DNA of 35,576 nucleotides, from assembly GCA_022712075.1 (NCBI GenBank), contig JALAHE010000108.1:1-35576 (forward strand), written 5' to 3'. The notes beneath the pieces were generated by a model. The model was not told the DNA's origin. It searched no databases and saw only the letters and a program-made list of their open reading frames with translations. This document shows positions 13,577 to 21,073 of the stretch, one piece after another. A program made the translations under genes and the position numbers. Each line of letters opens with the position of its first letter. The stretch's first letter is position 1. The stretch is from Galactobacter sp. (GTDB lineage Bacteria > Actinomycetota > Actinomycetes > Actinomycetales > Micrococcaceae).

Positions 13577-14365
13577 ATGAAGCGGTTCATGAAGGCATTG
13601 CCCGTCATCCTCGTGGGCGGGCTGGCCCTCACCGGTTGCAGCGCCACCGAGACCCCCGCCGCGGAGACGAACTTCGCGCTGGAGTACAGGACGCACGCCG
13701 AGGGCGATGCGCTGGGCGACGCCGTCAACACCGGCGCCGACGTGCTCGGCAAGAACGCCGTCACCGCGGCCGCTCAGCTCACCTCGCTCGGCCTGGTGCA
13801 GAGCACGGTAGACATCAGCTCCAAGAACGCCGACAAGAAGCAGAGCGCCGAGCTCTCGCTCGACGGCATCACCGCCGACAGCATCACCGCCGTCAAGAAG
13901 GCCTCCGCCGAGTACGTGGCGAGCATCCTGACGCAGTGGCAGGGCGGCGACACGGCCAAGACCGAGGAGCAGTTCTGGGCCGATGAGTCGGTCAAGACCT
14001 ACTTCGCCGCCTACCCGGGCGTCGCGCTGGCCGAGGCGCTGCCGGCGCTGAGCGAGACCGAGGGGACGCACACCGCGACCTTCGCGCCGCGCCTGATCGA
14101 CGCGCTGAAGAACTACAACGCCACCGTCACCATCACGGTGCCGGGTTCGGCCTCCGTCGAGGGCAGCCCGGCCGGCGTGACCGTCTCCGGCCACGAGGTG
14201 GTCATCGATCCCGCGCAGCTCAAGGACGGCGAGACCACCGCCGTCAGCTACCACGATCCGGCCCCGGTCATGAGCTGGTGGCTCTCCGCCATCCTCTGGG
14301 TCCTCGGCGTGGTCGTGACCGTGCTGCTGGTCATGATCGCCCTGGCTCCCCGCCGCCGCGACTGA
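13577..14365 (+). CDS. predicted lipoprotein with C-terminal membrane anchor
   Basis: A 262-aa exported protein. The N-terminus has basic residues, a hydrophobic stretch and the lipobox LTGC with Cys21 as the lipidated residue. The C-terminus (about 235-256) is a transmembrane helix followed by the basic stop-transfer PRRRD, so the protein would be held at both ends with the middle outside. The middle has two parts: residues 25-130, helical and charged, and a beta-rich part (ATVTITVPGSASVEGSPAG) near 190-230. This architecture resembles actinobacterial LppM/DUF3153 proteins, but I cannot confirm the family. The start is ATG 13577 with AAAAGG 6 nt upstream; GTG 13562 is an alternative. Function unknown. 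Confidence 0.8.
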   Translation: MKRFMKALPVILVGGLALTGCSATETPAAETNFALEYRTHAEGDALGDAVNTGADVLGKNAVTAAAQLTSLGLVQSTVDISSKNADKKQSAELSLDGITADSITAVKKASAEYVASILTQWQGGDTAKTEEQFWADESVKTYFAAYPGVALAEALPALSETEGTHTATFAPRLIDALKNYNATVTITVPGSASVEGSPAGVTVSGHEVVIDPAQLKDGETTAVSYHDPAPVMSWWLSAILWVLGVVVTVLLVMIALAPRRRD

Positions 14366-14395
14366 TCCACCCTCCGGCCCCGGCCGGAACCGCGG

Positions 14396-14431
14396 AAGGG
14401 GCCCGTGACGCAAGAGCGTCGCGGGCCCCTT
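14396..14431 (+). terminator. intrinsic terminator after the lipoprotein gene
   Basis: AAGGGGCCCG (14396-14405) pairs with CGGGCCCCTT (14422-14431); inside it GACGC/GCGTC closes an AAGA tetraloop, giving a nearly continuous 16-bp hairpin 30 nt after the stop. Confidence 0.88.
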
Positions 14432-14461
14432 GCGCGTCCGGGGCAGGGGTGTCAGCTGGCC

Positions 14462-14467
14462 TAGAAT
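14462..14467 (+). promoter_or_regulatory. probable pheST promoter, -10 TAGAAT
   Basis: TAGAAT lies just after the upstream terminator and 47 nt before the pheS ATG, which leaves a leader of about 40 nt carrying GTGAGGG (14495-14501) as ribosome binding site. No leader peptide rich in Phe codons is seen. Confidence 0.5.
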
Positions 14468-14514
14468 GGGCCTGAACCACCATTCCTTTGCACCGTGAGG
14501 GCGTGCCTAGACAC

Positions 14515-15588
14515 ATGTCAGAATCACCAAGCTCGCCGGGCGTCACGCCGGGCGTCCCGCATCCCACCGACTCGGAGGCCGTCGACGTCGTCGTCGCCGC
14601 TGCCCTCGCCGCGTTTGAGGAGGCGGGCGACCTCGAGGAGCTGAAGGCCGCGCGACTCGCGCATCTCGGCGAGAAGGCGCCCCTGACCCTCGCGAACCGC
14701 ACCATCGGCTCGCTGGACAAGGCGGAGAAGGCCCTCGCTGGCAAGACGCTCGGCGCGGCCAAGGGCCGCCTGTCCAAGGCCCTGGCCGCCCGCACCGAGG
14801 TGCTCGAGGCCGAGCACGCCGCGCGCCGCCTGCTGGAGGAGACGGTCGACGTCACCGCCGCGCCGCGCCGCACCACGCTGGGCGCCCGTCACCCGCTCTC
14901 CCGCCTGACCGAGCGCGTCTCCGACGGGTTTGTTGGCATGGGCTGGGAGATCGCCGAGGGCCCCGAGGTCGAGTCCGAGTGGTTCAACTTCGACGCCCTC
15001 AACTTCGACGAGGACCACCCGGCCCGCGAAATGCAGGACACGTTCTTTGTTGACCCGCCGCAGGCCCACCTCGTACTGCGCACCCACACCTCGCCCGTGC
15101 AGATCCGCTCCATGCTGGATCGCGAGGTGCCGATCTACGTGCTGTGCCCCGGCCGCACCTTCCGCACCGACGAGCTGGACGCGACGCACACCCCCGTGTT
15201 CCACCAGTTCGAGGGCCTGGCCGTCGACAAGGGCCTGACGATGGCCGACCTCAAGGGCACCCTGGAGCACTTCGCGCGCCAGATGTTCGGCCCCGAGGCC
15301 AAGATCCGCCTGCGCCCCTCCTACTTCCCGTTCACCGAGCCGAGCGCCGAGCTGGACATCTGGCACCCCGGTGCCAAGGGCGGCCCGCGCTGGATCGAGT
15401 GGGGCGGCTGCGGCATGGTGCACCCCAATGTGCTGCGCTCCGGCGGCATCGACCCGGAGGTCTACTCCGGCTTTGCCTTCGGCATGGGCGTGGAGCGCAC
15501 GCTCATGTTCCGCAACGACGTCCCCGACATGCACGACATGATCGAAGGCGACGTCCGCTTCAGCCAGCACTTCGGGATGGAGATCTGA
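14515..15588 (+). CDS. pheS: phenylalanine-tRNA ligase alpha subunit
   Basis: Catalytic subunit of the alpha2-beta2 enzyme that charges tRNA-Phe. It has 357 aa. The N-terminal coiled-coil that contacts tRNA covers about residues 20-105. The class II core follows: motif 1 region HPLSRLTERVSDGFVGMGW, motif 2 FRTDELDATHTPVFHQFEG (about 216-234) and motif 3 GFAFGMGVERTLM (about 319-331). The Ala of GFAFGMG, known for Phe selectivity, is present. The start is set at ATG 14515, with GTGAGGG 13 nt upstream; GTG 14503 in frame is an alternative. It is followed by pheT after 3 nt. Confidence 0.97.
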   Translation: MSESPSSPGVTPGVPHPTDSEAVDVVVAAALAAFEEAGDLEELKAARLAHLGEKAPLTLANRTIGSLDKAEKALAGKTLGAAKGRLSKALAARTEVLEAEHAARRLLEETVDVTAAPRRTTLGARHPLSRLTERVSDGFVGMGWEIAEGPEVESEWFNFDALNFDEDHPAREMQDTFFVDPPQAHLVLRTHTSPVQIRSMLDREVPIYVLCPGRTFRTDELDATHTPVFHQFEGLAVDKGLTMADLKGTLEHFARQMFGPEAKIRLRPSYFPFTEPSAELDIWHPGAKGGPRWIEWGGCGMVHPNVLRSGGIDPEVYSGFAFGMGVERTLMFRNDVPDMHDMIEGDVRFSQHFGMEI

Positions 15589-15591
15589 ACC

Positions 15592-18141
15592 ATGCGTATT
15601 CCCCTTTCATGGCTGCGTGAAAACGCCGAGGTGCCCGCCGGCGCCACCGCCGAGGACGTCATGGCCGCTCTGGTCAGGGTCGGCCTCGAGGAGGAGGACG
15701 TGATCCGTCCCCTCGACTCCCTGCAGGGCCCCATCGTGGTGGGCCAGGTGCTCACCCGCGAGGAGGAGCCCCAGAAGAACGGCAAGGTCATCAACTGGTG
15801 CACCGTGCGCGTGGTGCCCGAGGGCACGGAGCAGACCCTGACGGGAGAGGGCATCGACCCCTCCGGCGTGCAGGGCATCATCTGCGGCGCCCACAACTTC
15901 GAGGTCGGCGACAAGGTGGTCGTGACGCTCCCGGGCGCCGTGCTGCCCGGCGACTTCCGCATCACCCCGCGCAAGACCTACGGCCACGTCTCGGCCGGCA
16001 TGCTCGCCTCGGCGCGCGAGCTGGGCCTCGGCGACGATCACGACGGCATCCTCGTCTTCCGCGATCTTGGCCTGGACCCCGAGGTGGGCCAGGAGGCGCT
16101 GCCGCTGCTCGGCGTGACCGACGAGGCCGCCGAGATCAACGTGACCCCGGACCGCGGCTACTGCTTCTCCATCCGCGGCGTGGCCCGCGAATACGCGCTC
16201 GCCACGGGCACGGCGTTCTCCGACCCGGCCGGCCGCGTCACCGTCGCCGCGCCGAGCGAGGCGGCGATCGGCGTCGAGCTCAAGGACGAGGCCCCCATCC
16301 GCGGCAACGTGGGCTGCGATCGCTTCGTGACCCGCGAGGTCACGGGCCTGGATCCCGAGGCGACGACCCCGGCCTGGATGGCCGAGCGCCTGCGCCTGGC
16401 CGGCATGCGCCCCATCTCCCTGGCGGTGGACGTCTCCAACTACGTCATGTGGGAGCTGGGCCAGCCCCTGCACTTCTACGACCGCGACACCCTGAACGGC
16501 GACATCGTGGTGCGCCGCGCCGCGGCCGGCGAGAAGCTGACCACGCTGGACGGCAAGGAGCGCACGCTCCACGCCGAGGACCTGCTCATCACCGACGCGT
16601 CCGGCCCCATCGGCCTGGCCGGCATCATGGGCGGCGCCGCGACCGAGGTCTCGGCCTCCACGCGCACCGTCCTCATCGAGTCGGCGCACTTCGACGCCGT
16701 CTCCATGGGCCGCACCAAGCGCCGCCACAAGCTGCCCTCCGAGGCGTCCAAGCGCAACGAGCGCGGCGTGGACTGGGGGGTCGCCGACAAGGCGGCCCAG
16801 CGCGCCGTGGACCTGCTCGTCGAGCTCGGTGGCTGCACCGACACGGGCCGCGGCGGCGACGCCGGCACCCGCCCGGCTCCCGTCACCGTGAGCCTCCCGC
16901 ACGGCGCCGCCGCCGCGCGCGTTGGCGTGGAGTACACCCGCGAGCAGGAGCTTTCCTCGCTCACGGGCGTTGGCTGCACGGTTGAGGAGGGGGCCGACGC
17001 CGATCTGGTCACCGTTCCCTCCTGGCGCCCCGACATGGACATCGCCGATGACCTCATCGAGGAGATCGCGCGCCTCGTCGGCTACGAGCAGATCCCGTCC
17101 ACCCTGCCCGTGGCGCCCCCCGGGCGCGGCCTGACGGGCGCGCAGCGCTCCAAGCGCCGCGTGCTTGACGCGCTCGCCGCCGCGGGCCTGACCGAGGTGC
17201 TCGCGTACCCGTTCGTCTCGCAGGCGCAGAACGCCACCTTCGGCGCGCCCGTGGAGGGCACCGAGGTACCCGCCGTTCACCTGGCCAACCCGATCTCGGC
17301 CGAGTTCGGCTGGCTGCGCACCTCGCTGCTGCCGGGCCTGCTGGAGATCGCCCGCCGCAACGCCTCGCGCGGCTTCCGCGACACGGCGCTCTTCGAGGGT
17401 GGCCTCGTGTTCTGGCCGCGCGAGCAGCTCGGTTCCGCGACGCTGCCCGCCGGCGGCGCCCGCCCGAGCGACGCCGAGCTGCAGGACCTCAACGCCGGCA
17501 TCCCGGATCAGCCGTGGCACCTCGCCGCCGTGCTCTCCGGGCGCGTGTCGAACGGCGCCCTGGGCGAGTCGGCGCGCGCGTGGGATTGGGCCGATGCGCT
17601 CGACGCCGCGCGCCTCGTCTCCGATACCCTCGGCGCCGAGCTGCGCGTGACGCAGGGTACGCACCAGGCCTTCCACCCGGGCCGCTGCGCCCGCCTGGAG
17701 ACGGCCGAGGGCGCGCTGGTCGGTTGGGCAGGCGAGCTGCACCCCGACTACCTGGCCGCGAACGATCTCCCCGAGCGCACCGTGGCCATGGAGGTCGACG
17801 TGCGCGAGCTCCTCGCCGCGGCGCCCGAGTCCATCGTGGCGCAGCAGGACCTCTCCAGCTTCCCCGCGGCGACGCAGGACGTGGCCCTCGTGGTCCCGGC
17901 CGAGCTCTCCGCCGCGCAGGTTCTCGAGGCCCTGCGCGAGGGGGCGGGCGAGCTCCTGGAGCACGCCGAGCTCTTCGACGACTACCGGGGTCAGGGCATC
18001 GAGCCCGGCTCCAAGTCGCTCGCGTTTGCCCTGCGCTTCCGCGCCACGGACCGCACGCTGACGGCCGATGAGGCCTCGGCGGCCCGCGAGGCGGCCGTGG
18101 CCGTCGCAGCCGAGCGCTTCGGGGCCCAGGCCCGCGGCTGA
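15592..18141 (+). CDS. pheT: phenylalanine-tRNA ligase beta subunit
   Basis: 849-aa tRNA-binding and editing subunit. Domains in order: N-terminal half-module (MRIPLSWLRE), EMAP-like tRNA-binding domain at about 40-150 (ICGAHNFEVGDKVVVTLPGA), the B3/B4 editing domain at about 210-380 (VDVSNYVMWELGQPLHFYD), B5 at about 405-485 (PSWRPDMDIADDLIEEIAR at its end), the degenerate class II core (ANPISAEFGWLRTSLLPGLL) and the C-terminal FDX-ACB anticodon-binding domain at about 755-848 (LSSFPAATQDVALVV, SLAFALRFRATDRTLT). The ATG follows the pheS stop by 3 nt. Length and domains are complete. A GC hairpin terminates the operon. Confidence 0.97.
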   Translation: MRIPLSWLRENAEVPAGATAEDVMAALVRVGLEEEDVIRPLDSLQGPIVVGQVLTREEEPQKNGKVINWCTVRVVPEGTEQTLTGEGIDPSGVQGIICGAHNFEVGDKVVVTLPGAVLPGDFRITPRKTYGHVSAGMLASARELGLGDDHDGILVFRDLGLDPEVGQEALPLLGVTDEAAEINVTPDRGYCFSIRGVAREYALATGTAFSDPAGRVTVAAPSEAAIGVELKDEAPIRGNVGCDRFVTREVTGLDPEATTPAWMAERLRLAGMRPISLAVDVSNYVMWELGQPLHFYDRDTLNGDIVVRRAAAGEKLTTLDGKERTLHAEDLLITDASGPIGLAGIMGGAATEVSASTRTVLIESAHFDAVSMGRTKRRHKLPSEASKRNERGVDWGVADKAAQRAVDLLVELGGCTDTGRGGDAGTRPAPVTVSLPHGAAAARVGVEYTREQELSSLTGVGCTVEEGADADLVTVPSWRPDMDIADDLIEEIARLVGYEQIPSTLPVAPPGRGLTGAQRSKRRVLDALAAAGLTEVLAYPFVSQAQNATFGAPVEGTEVPAVHLANPISAEFGWLRTSLLPGLLEIARRNASRGFRDTALFEGGLVFWPREQLGSATLPAGGARPSDAELQDLNAGIPDQPWHLAAVLSGRVSNGALGESARAWDWADALDAARLVSDTLGAELRVTQGTHQAFHPGRCARLETAEGALVGWAGELHPDYLAANDLPERTVAMEVDVRELLAAAPESIVAQQDLSSFPAATQDVALVVPAELSAAQVLEALREGAGELLEHAELFDDYRGQGIEPGSKSLAFALRFRATDRTLTADEASAAREAAVAVAAERFGAQARG

Positions 18142-18179
18142 CGCAGCACCCCTCCCGGCCGGGCGGCCGGGGCACGACG

Positions 18180-18212
18180 ACGGCGCTCGCCCCTTTCCGG
18201 GGCGGGCGCCGT
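18180..18212 (+). terminator. terminator after pheT
   Basis: ACGGCGCTCGCCCC (18180-18193) pairs with GGGGCGGGCGCCGT (18199-18212), 14 pairs with a single T-G wobble and loop TTTCC, 38 nt after the pheT stop. Confidence 0.78.
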
Positions 18213-18239
18213 CTCGCTGTGGTGGGCGGCGCTGGCGCG

Positions 18240-18245
18240 TAGGCT
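18240..18245 (+). promoter_or_regulatory. -10 element TAGGCT of the YbaK-like gene, leaderless start
   Basis: TAGGCT ends 7 nt before ATG 18253 and there is no purine-rich ribosome binding site between, so a leaderless mRNA is expected. Confidence 0.55.
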
Positions 18246-18252
18246 CGCTGTC

Positions 18253-18753
18253 ATGGCAGCTGAGAACAACGCGGCGAACGCCGCCCCCGACCTTTCCGAC
18301 ACCCCGGCCACGCTCGCCGCGCGGGCCGCGGGCATCGAGCACGAGGTGCGCTCCCACGGGCGCGTCGGCTCCCTCGAGGAGGCGGCAGCGGCGCTCGGCG
18401 TCGAATCCCGCGAGATCGTGAAGACGCTCGTGGTGCGCCGCACCGAGGGCGAGCACCTGCTCGTCTTGGTGCCCGGGGATCGCCGCTTCTCCTGGCCCAA
18501 GCTGCGCGCCCTCCTGGGCGAGAACCGCTTGACGATGCCGGACGCCGACGGCGCCAAGGCCGTCACGGGCTACGCGCGCGGCACCATCACGCCCTTCGGC
18601 ACCACCACGCCCCTGCCGGTGGTGCTCGATGCCTCCCTGCGCGGCCAGCGAGTCTCGCTCGGCGCTGGGCGGCACGGGCTGGCGCTCGTGGTCAACGCCG
18701 ACGACGTCGCTGCCACCTTCGACGGGCGCTTCGAGGACGTCACCGACGCATGA
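18253..18753 (+). CDS. YbaK/EbsC-type aminoacyl-tRNA deacylase
   Basis: A 166-aa protein of the YbaK/ProX fold, which hydrolyses mischarged tRNAs in trans (for example Cys-tRNA-Pro by YbaK). The catalytic lysine position is Lys57 in REIVKTLVV. VPGDRRFSWPKLRALLG and the GYARGTITPFG segment (substrate-binding GxxxGxxxPFG pattern) are typical, as is RVSLGAGRHGLALVV. The first 20 residues (Asn/Ala/Pro-rich) look disordered. Which tRNA it edits cannot be told from sequence. Its stop overlaps the start of the PPTase-like gene by 4 nt (ATGA), so they are probably co-translated although no functional link is obvious. Confidence 0.9.
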   Translation: MAAENNAANAAPDLSDTPATLAARAAGIEHEVRSHGRVGSLEEAAAALGVESREIVKTLVVRRTEGEHLLVLVPGDRRFSWPKLRALLGENRLTMPDADGAKAVTGYARGTITPFGTTTPLPVVLDASLRGQRVSLGAGRHGLALVVNADDVAATFDGRFEDVTDA

Positions 18754-19586
18754 GCGCGCCGGGGACGGTGTGGCTCCTCGCCGCGCCGCTTGAGGGTTTC
18801 CCCGACAACGGGCCCAGTTCCGGCCCCGGTTCTGGCCTCGGTTTCGGCCGGGCGGCCGGGGACGCTGGACGCGAAGCGCTGGGCGCCGCCGAGCCGGCCG
18901 AGGGCTTCGGCACTCCGAGTGCCGCCGAACTCGAACGGGCTGCGGCCTTCACCTTGCCCGCGGTGCGCGAGCGCTTCCTCGCCGGGCGGAGGCTTCTGCG
19001 CGTTGCAGGGGCCGCCGCACTCGGCGTGCCGGCGGCGCGGCTGTCCGTTGCTTCCTTCTGCCCCCGGTGCGGGGAGGGTGGGCACGGCGCGCCGGCCCTG
19101 GTCGACACCCTCACGGGCGCGGTGGTGGCCTCGGCGAGCCTCTCCCGCGCTGCCGGGTGGGGTGTGGCCGCCGTGGCGCCGCCCGGGTGGGCGCTCGGCG
19201 TCGATCTCGTCGATCCTGGCGATCCGGCGTTCGACCCGGGAGCGCCCGGCTACGTCGGCACCGCGGAGTCCTGGGCGATCGCCGAGGCGGAGGGCAAAGC
19301 AAGGGGGGAGGGGCTGGTACCTGCCCCTGCCCCTGCTCCCGCACCGGAGACCGGGCCCGTCCTCGCCGTGGCGCTCACCCTCGGAGCGGCGGCCGGCCGC
19401 GGCCGGCACGGGGTCGCATCGCCGGGCGAAGCGGCACCGGACGGCGCCCGGCGAACCGTATCGGCCGCCGTCGTGCATCCGGTTCCCGGCACGGCGCTGT
19501 TGTGCGCCCTTAGCGTGGCGACGCCGGACGGAGGCGCGCTACCGGGCCCCGCGTGGCTGGGGACTAAGGAATTGGGTCTTCATTAG
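18750..19586 (+). CDS. divergent 4'-phosphopantetheinyl transferase (Sfp-like)
   Basis: PPTases move phosphopantetheine from CoA to carrier-protein serines. The Sfp layout is readable: FLAGRRLLRVAGAAALGVPA (77-96), a C-P-R-C-G-x-x-G-H-G-A-P segment (104-115), an ASASLSRAAGWGVAAVA region where family members have SLSHS (127-143), GVDLV (150-154) and the WAIAEAEGKARGEGL block (175-189), matching W-x-x-K-E-A-x-x-K-x-x-G-x-G-L. Several key positions differ: the second metal acid of GVDIE is Val154, the first Lys of the WxxKEA motif is Ala178, and the SHS histidine is Arg. The 278 aa include Gly/Ser/Pro-rich inserts at 15-55 and 190-205. It may be a weakly active or specialised enzyme. The only carrier-protein client seen here is the NRPS at 22493-26455. 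Confidence 0.7.
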   Translation: MSAPGTVWLLAAPLEGFPDNGPSSGPGSGLGFGRAAGDAGREALGAAEPAEGFGTPSAAELERAAAFTLPAVRERFLAGRRLLRVAGAAALGVPAARLSVASFCPRCGEGGHGAPALVDTLTGAVVASASLSRAAGWGVAAVAPPGWALGVDLVDPGDPAFDPGAPGYVGTAESWAIAEAEGKARGEGLVPAPAPAPAPETGPVLAVALTLGAAAGRGRHGVASPGEAAPDGARRTVSAAVVHPVPGTALLCALSVATPDGGALPGPAWLGTKELGLH

Positions 19587-19637
19587 TCCCCCTCAAAGAG
19601 TGCTCTTCAAGATCTTTTTGTTCAGCTTTTAGGTCTC

Positions 19638-19664
19638 GTCTAACGCGTTCATAATGCCTAGACT
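19638..19664 (+). promoter_or_regulatory. promoter of the TetR gene at 19671, with inverted repeat
   Basis: TAGACT (19659-19664) ends 6 nt before the ATG, the leaderless arrangement. GTCTA (19638-19642) and TAGAC (19659-19663) form an inverted repeat 21 bp apart, two helical turns, with the second half inside the -10; this could be the regulator's own operator. The surrounding 19587-19660 is noticeably AT-richer than the rest and contains CTTTTTG after a weak AAGA/TCTT hairpin. Confidence 0.45.
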
Positions 19665-19670
19665 GGCCGC

Positions 19671-20327
19671 ATGTCTCCCACCGAGCGCAACACCTTGCCG
19701 CAGGCCTCCATCCCCGGACCCCTCGGCCGCAATAGCGAGCGTGGACGCATCCTTGACGCCGCCGCCAACTACCTTGCCAAGCACGGCTTCGAGCGACTGC
19801 CCGCTTCGGTGCTCGCACAGGATTCGGGCATCCCCGAATCCCGCTTGAAGCAGCACTTCCCCACGGAGGAGGCCTTGTTCGCCTCCACGCTGAACCTCGT
19901 TGACGCCAAGAACATCTCCGCATACTTCGCGGGGGCCCAGGGCCGCGGCTGGGCGGGCCTCGAGGCCTGGGCACCGCTGCTGGACGCCGTGGTGCACCAG
20001 CCCGGTGCGCTGCAGCTGTACTCGACGATGCGCGCCCAGGCGGGGGACCGCGAGCACCCGGCCCACGGCTGGGTCACGACGCACCGGGATCTCTGCGTCG
20101 ATGTGCTCCAGCACGCCATGCTCACGGGCATCGACGCGGGCGAGATCGACCCCTCGATTCCAGTGGATCTGGTGGCCTACCAGATGATCGCCATGACCGA
20201 GGGTGTGCAGCTGCACTGGCTCAGCAGCGGCGGGCGTGCCAAGCAGGGCGAACCCATCCGCGCCTTCGTGGAGAACCTGCGCTACCGCTACGGCGTTCCC
20301 CCACACCAGGGACCGGGCGAGGCCTAG
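19671..20327 (+). CDS. TetR-family transcriptional regulator
   Basis: A 218-aa regulator. The N-terminal TetR helix-turn-helix runs from about residue 25 to 70: RILDAAANYLAKHGFERLP, then VLAQDSGIPESRLKQHFPTEEALFAST. The C-terminal part is helical ligand-binding and dimerisation region of unknown specificity (ALQLYSTMRAQAGDREHPAH, then VAYQMIAMTEGVQLHWL). The gene appears leaderless. It converges on the VOC gene, the stop codons overlapping in the shared tetranucleotide CTAG. It may regulate itself through the inverted repeat at 19638-19663; other targets are unknown. Confidence 0.9.
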   Translation: MSPTERNTLPQASIPGPLGRNSERGRILDAAANYLAKHGFERLPASVLAQDSGIPESRLKQHFPTEEALFASTLNLVDAKNISAYFAGAQGRGWAGLEAWAPLLDAVVHQPGALQLYSTMRAQAGDREHPAHGWVTTHRDLCVDVLQHAMLTGIDAGEIDPSIPVDLVAYQMIAMTEGVQLHWLSSGGRAKQGEPIRAFVENLRYRYGVPPHQGPGEA

Positions 20328-21061
20328 CCCGCCGCGAGGACGCAGAACTCGTTGCCCTCGGGGTCCTGCAGTGTGACCCAGCTGGCCCCGGCCGGCGCGG
20401 TGTCGGTGCGGGTGGCCCCGAGGGCCTCGAGCCTGGCCGCCTCGTCCGCGGCAGAGCCGCCGGGGTAGGCCTTGAGGTCAAGGTGCAGGCGGGTCGGGAA
20501 GCGCCCCGGCTCCGGGACCTGCAGGAACTCGACAAACGGGCCCACGCCGCTGGGGGAGCGGAAGCTCACGAAGTCGGCCTCGTCGTCCACGATGACCCAG
20601 TCGGTCGCCTCGGCATAGAAGGCCTTGAGCGGCGCCACGTCGGTGCACTCGGTGACGACAGCCGCGATCGGCCCGGTGGTGGCGTATTCCGGGCGCGGCT
20701 CGAGCACGCAGAAGACGTTGCCCTCGGGATCCTCGAGCACCTCCCACGGCACCTCGCCCTGGCCCACGTCCTTGCGCCGCGCGCCGAGCGCGAGCAGCTC
20801 CTGCACCCACCGGGACTGGTGCTCGAGGGAGTGGGTGGCGAGGTCGAGATGGCCGCGGTGCCTCGCCGGATCACCCTCCGGTACACGGACGATGTCCATG
20901 GTGAGCGCGTCAGCGCTGGGCCAGCTCAGGCCCGCCGGGAGCAGGTTGAGCACGCCGGGCGCCTCTTCCTCGCTCTCCCACCCCAGGGCAGCAGCCCAGA
21001 ACCCACCGAGCGCCAGCTCGTCCTCTGCAGTGATGTTCACCTGAACCGGTCGCGAAGCCAT
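20324..21061 (-). CDS. two-domain VOC (glyoxalase/bleomycin resistance-like) protein
   Basis: 245 aa made of two VOC modules, about residues 5-125 and 128-243. Each ends in the same motif, DPEGNVFCVLE in the first and DPEGNEFCVLA in the second. The modules carry HLDLAT and HLDLKA, the histidine-bearing strands. This is the CFP32/PhnB-like double module common in actinobacteria; substrate and metal use are unknown. The start codon ATG 21061 has no ribosome binding site but TAGACT 6 nt upstream, a leaderless promoter whose TAG is also the stop codon of the upstream M1 peptidase gene. It may nevertheless be partly transcribed from the M1 gene as well. Confidence 0.88.
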   Translation of the reverse strand: MASRPVQVNITAEDELALGGFWAAALGWESEEEAPGVLNLLPAGLSWPSADALTMDIVRVPEGDPARHRGHLDLATHSLEHQSRWVQELLALGARRKDVGQGEVPWEVLEDPEGNVFCVLEPRPEYATTGPIAAVVTECTDVAPLKAFYAEATDWVIVDDEADFVSFRSPSGVGPFVEFLQVPEPGRFPTRLHLDLKAYPGGSAADEAARLEALGATRTDTAPAGASWVTLQDPEGNEFCVLAAG

Positions 21062-21067
21062 GCATCA

Positions 21068-21073
21068 AGTCTA
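21068..21073 (-). promoter_or_regulatory. -10 element TAGACT of the VOC gene, overlapping the M1 peptidase stop codon
   Basis: On the minus strand TAGACT occupies 21073-21068 and the ATG begins at 21061, a 6-nt gap. The first three bases are the TAG stop of the M1 peptidase gene. Confidence 0.55.

Noticed and set aside
13525..13986. ATG 13525 with TAGGCT upstream as a leaderless gene
   Set aside because: The frame runs out of register through the lipoprotein gene and encodes Arg/His-rich sequence; the -10 is better explained as the lipoprotein promoter.
15607..18675. A 1022-codon open frame on the minus strand opposite pheT
   Set aside because: It is antisense to an unambiguous pheT, its translation is low-complexity Gly/Arg/Ala/His-rich, and it arises from GC-rich third positions. 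The same applies to long frames opposite infC (9011-11266), the MFS gene (6835-8334), the Pls-like gene (22331-25270) and argD (31490-33127).
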